From CAZSSH01 sp964609825 (GTDB lineage: Bacteria; Verrucomicrobiota; Lentisphaeria; Victivallales; Victivallaceae): DNA of 64,000 bases. The stretch's first letter is position 1. Every line of letters begins with the position of its first letter. A program made the translations under genes and the position numbers. The stretch covers positions 1-64,000 of the forward strand of contig CAZSSH010000002.1 in NCBI GenBank assembly GCA_964609825.1, read 5' to 3'. Below, one piece after another: positions 61,789 to 64,000 of this stretch. The notes under the pieces were generated by a model. It saw nothing but the letters and a program-made list of their open reading frames with translations. It searched no databases and had not been told where the DNA came from.

Positions 61789-64000
61789 ATGCAAAAAATT
61801 ATTTCTGCGCTCTCGGCAGTGCTGCTGACCGCCGTCGCCGCTGCCGCCGACCGCCTGCCCGAGGCGCTCAAAATCGATCAACAGGGACGGCTCGCCATCG
61901 GCCCGGCGCAACTGTTTCTCCAGCATTTCGGCCCGGAGTGGAAAAGTACGACCCAATGGCAACTCAAGCCGGATGCCAATTACCCCAAGCAAACCGACAG
62001 CAGCTTTGAGCTCGCCGGCCGGATGCCCGCCGGCGGCTCGGACTCCGCCTTTGCCGTCAACGAAACCGTCAGTGCCGCCGGCGCCAACGCGTTTCGCGTC
62101 AATTACACGCTCAAGGCCGACACCCCGGCTCCGACCAATTCGCTGGCGCTCGCCATCGACATTCCGACCGGCAACTCCGACATTGATCTTTACATTGACG
62201 GCGATCAAATCGATCTCCCGCAAACGCAGGGTACGACCGTCGGCATGTTTGACGCCTCCGCCGGGCGCGTACTGATTTCGCTGCCCGACCGCCAGATCGC
62301 CATCAACGGCGATTTCCGCGTGGTCGTCCAAGACAACCGCTCGTTTAAGATCAACACCTTTACCATCCGGCTGCTCGCCAAAGGCGCGGTCAAGCCGGTC
62401 AGCGACTGGTCGCTTGCCGCCGATTTCCAATTGCTCCCGCCCGCCGTCGGCCGTTTCCCCGCTGGGGTCAGCGTGGATGACGCCGGAAGTTTGATTTTTG
62501 GCAAATATGCCTTGCGCTGGACCTGCTACACGCCCGACTGGCGCGGGGTTTTGCTCGACAAGACCACCTTTAAGGCCGATGCCAACTTCCCGGTAAACGG
62601 CCCCGGCAATTTTGAGAGCGCCGGACAATGGAGCGGTTTTGCCGTCAATCTCAATGCCGCGGTCAATAAAAACGGCGTTATCGCTTATTCGGCCAATTTC
62701 AAGGCCGATCCGCCGCTGGAGACCGCGACGCTCGCCATGGTGATGACACTGTCGGCCGAGGAAACCCACAGCATTACCGTTGACGGTCAAAAAATCGAGC
62801 TTCCCGCCGAGTTTAAAGACATCAAAATTGTCGAAGCAAAAAAAGTGAGCTCCTTTGCCTTTGAGAGCGACGGCCGCACAATCACTCTGGCGGGCGATTT
62901 CACCTTGCTCATTCAGGATGACCGCAAGTGGAATCTCAAACACTTTTTGGTCCGTATCATGACCAATCCCGGCAACGGCAAAATCAGCAATGCCGCCTTA
63001 AACTTCACCGTCCGCGTCGAGTCGCCGCATACGGCGCAAATAAACCTCAAAAATGTATTTAACATGGCATTTCGCGACGACAAGGCCGAGGACGGCAAAG
63101 GCGGCTGGACCGATCAGGGCGCGACCAACGATCTGCGGATGCTCAATCCCGGCAAACTCACCACTTTGGGCATCGATTTTGACATTGTCGATCCGGCTAA
63201 AAATGACGGCAAAAGCTGTCTCGTGCTCTCGACCGGGCAAAAGAAATTTCCGAGTGTCCAAAGCGTGACCCCGGCCGTCAATGAGCCGTACCAGTATCTT
63301 TATTTGCTGCATGCCTCGGCGTGGACCCCGGCCAGCGGCAAAACGGTCGGCACCATCGTCGCCGAATTTGCCGACGGCTCAACCAAAGAGTTTCCGGTCG
63401 TTTCCGGCCGCGACATCGGCAACTGGTGGCAGCCCTACGGTTTTGCCAACGGCGCCGTCGGCTGGATCGGCGAAAACAGTGAATCGTTTGTCGGGCTTTA
63501 TCTCTCCCAATTCCGCCTCGGCGACACCCCCAAAAAACTCACGTTTAAAGCCGCCGACAACAGCAATGCCTTGTGGATGATCGTCGGCGCCGGCATGGGC
63601 GACAAGCAGCTTGAGCTCAAGCAAATTGAGACCCCGTCCTATATCGTCGCCGACAAAGACTGGACACAACTTGACTTTGACGGCAAAACGGTGGCGGGTT
63701 CGCCATTGGACTTCTCCGTCTTTACCGACAGTCCGGCGGGCAAATACGGCCCGGTGACCATCAACCCCAACGGCCACTTCAGTTTCCGCGACGCGCCCGA
63801 CAAGCGCATCCGCTTCTTTGGCCCCAATCTGGTCGGGTCGTCCAATTATCTCGACAAACAGCTGGCCGACGATTTCGTCGCCAAAGCGGTGCGCCTCGGT
63901 TACAACACCATCCGTTTTCACCATTTTGAGAACGGCCTCATCGCCAAAGGCGCTCCCGACTCGCTCACTTTTGATCCCCAGTCGGTCGATCAACTCGACT
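61789..64000 (+). CDS. Large exported glycosidase-like protein, truncated by window end
   Basis: The frame is open for 737 codons to the end of the window, and I read it through without a stop. A signal peptide (MQKIISALSAVLLTAVAAAA) follows AAGGAGAA. Two tandem, similar beta-rich modules are seen at about residues 70-200 and 270-392: FRVVVQDNRSFKINTFTIRLL aligns with FTLLIQDDRKWNLKHFLVRIM. A further beta domain follows (about 430-600). From about 660 a TIM barrel begins, with RFFGPNLVGSSNYLDKQ and GYNTIRFHHFENG, the start seen in GH5/clan GH-A enzymes. The catalytic part lies beyond the window. It should be exported and act on polysaccharide. Confidence 0.8.
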   Translation, partial: MQKIISALSAVLLTAVAAAADRLPEALKIDQQGRLAIGPAQLFLQHFGPEWKSTTQWQLKPDANYPKQTDSSFELAGRMPAGGSDSAFAVNETVSAAGANAFRVNYTLKADTPAPTNSLALAIDIPTGNSDIDLYIDGDQIDLPQTQGTTVGMFDASAGRVLISLPDRQIAINGDFRVVVQDNRSFKINTFTIRLLAKGAVKPVSDWSLAADFQLLPPAVGRFPAGVSVDDAGSLIFGKYALRWTCYTPDWRGVLLDKTTFKADANFPVNGPGNFESAGQWSGFAVNLNAAVNKNGVIAYSANFKADPPLETATLAMVMTLSAEETHSITVDGQKIELPAEFKDIKIVEAKKVSSFAFESDGRTITLAGDFTLLIQDDRKWNLKHFLVRIMTNPGNGKISNAALNFTVRVESPHTAQINLKNVFNMAFRDDKAEDGKGGWTDQGATNDLRMLNPGKLTTLGIDFDIVDPAKNDGKSCLVLSTGQKKFPSVQSVTPAVNEPYQYLYLLHASAWTPASGKTVGTIVAEFADGSTKEFPVVSGRDIGNWWQPYGFANGAVGWIGENSESFVGLYLSQFRLGDTPKKLTFKAADNSNALWMIVGAGMGDKQLELKQIETPSYIVADKDWTQLDFDGKTVAGSPLDFSVFTDSPAGKYGPVTINPNGHFSFRDAPDKRIRFFGPNLVGSSNYLDKQLADDFVAKAVRLGYNTIRFHHFENGLIAKGAPDSLTFDPQSVDQLD

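Noticed and set aside
61768..62943. 391-codon minus-strand frame opposite the last gene
   Set aside because: The plus-strand frame has a signal peptide, ribosome binding site and duplicated modules, while the antisense product has none.

Overview
The window looks like chromosomal DNA of a free-living, carbohydrate-degrading Gram-negative bacterium. The best guess is Lentisphaerota (Victivallis-like) or a close PVC-superphylum relative. This is inferred from three type II pseudopilin-like genes with near-identical leaders ([25 protein letters not shown]), each paired with a large exported glycosidase-like protein. Signal peptides, lipoboxes and an Mla system point to an outer membrane. Coding density is very high, many genes overlap by ATGA, and promoters are clean sigma70 type (TTGNNN, 16-17 bp, TATAAT-like). 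No tRNA, rRNA, CRISPR, insertion sequence or prophage was seen, and no gap between genes exceeds about 270 bases.

Layout. 281-7195: a glycan-use locus with two unassigned glycosidase-like proteins, a LacI regulator with its own operators, a pseudopilin-like gene and an alpha/alpha-barrel protein. 7184-13323: mixed housekeeping (sugar-nucleotide reductase, acyl-CoA thioesterase, YjbQ, DUF2752 and DUF4234 membrane proteins, ferritin, GalU, TauE/SafE permease, PurC, L21). 13511-17789: phosphate uptake pstSCAB-phoU behind a Pho-box-like repeat. 17841-25708: one tight operon of a GHL10 glycosidase, ZnuA/ZnuC/ZnuB zinc uptake, a TPR lipoprotein, DnaG primase and the Nnr NAD(P)H-hydrate repair enzyme. 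25972-30975: LeuS, a translationally coupled PHP phosphoesterase, and a UDP-sugar dehydrogenase. 31030-32937: divergent zinc-type dehydrogenase and AraC regulator. 32979-39308: a second LacI, pseudopilin and giant GH42-like enzyme unit. 39441-54780: a long co-directional series that holds an Mla-like lipid transport set, an exported protein, a uroporphyrinogen-decarboxylase-like protein, an exopolysaccharide set (alkaline-phosphatase-fold enzyme, flippase, STAS protein, four glycosyltransferases, WecG fusion) and a hybrid sensor kinase. 54871-57364: MATE exporter and a GntR-type regulator. 57553-60798: a sugar catabolic operon. 61009-64000: a third pseudopilin plus exported enzyme pair, running off the window end.

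How it fits together. The recurring theme is a sugar-responsive regulator controlling a pseudopilin-like protein next to a large secreted glycosidase. It occurs three times. In the third case the regulator appears to act at a distance, through a shared AATAAAACCATA-type half-site. No pilus or type II secretion machinery is encoded nearby, so the pseudopilins may be substrate-specific partners of the enzymes rather than parts of a general pilus. This is the most interesting possible undescribed system here.
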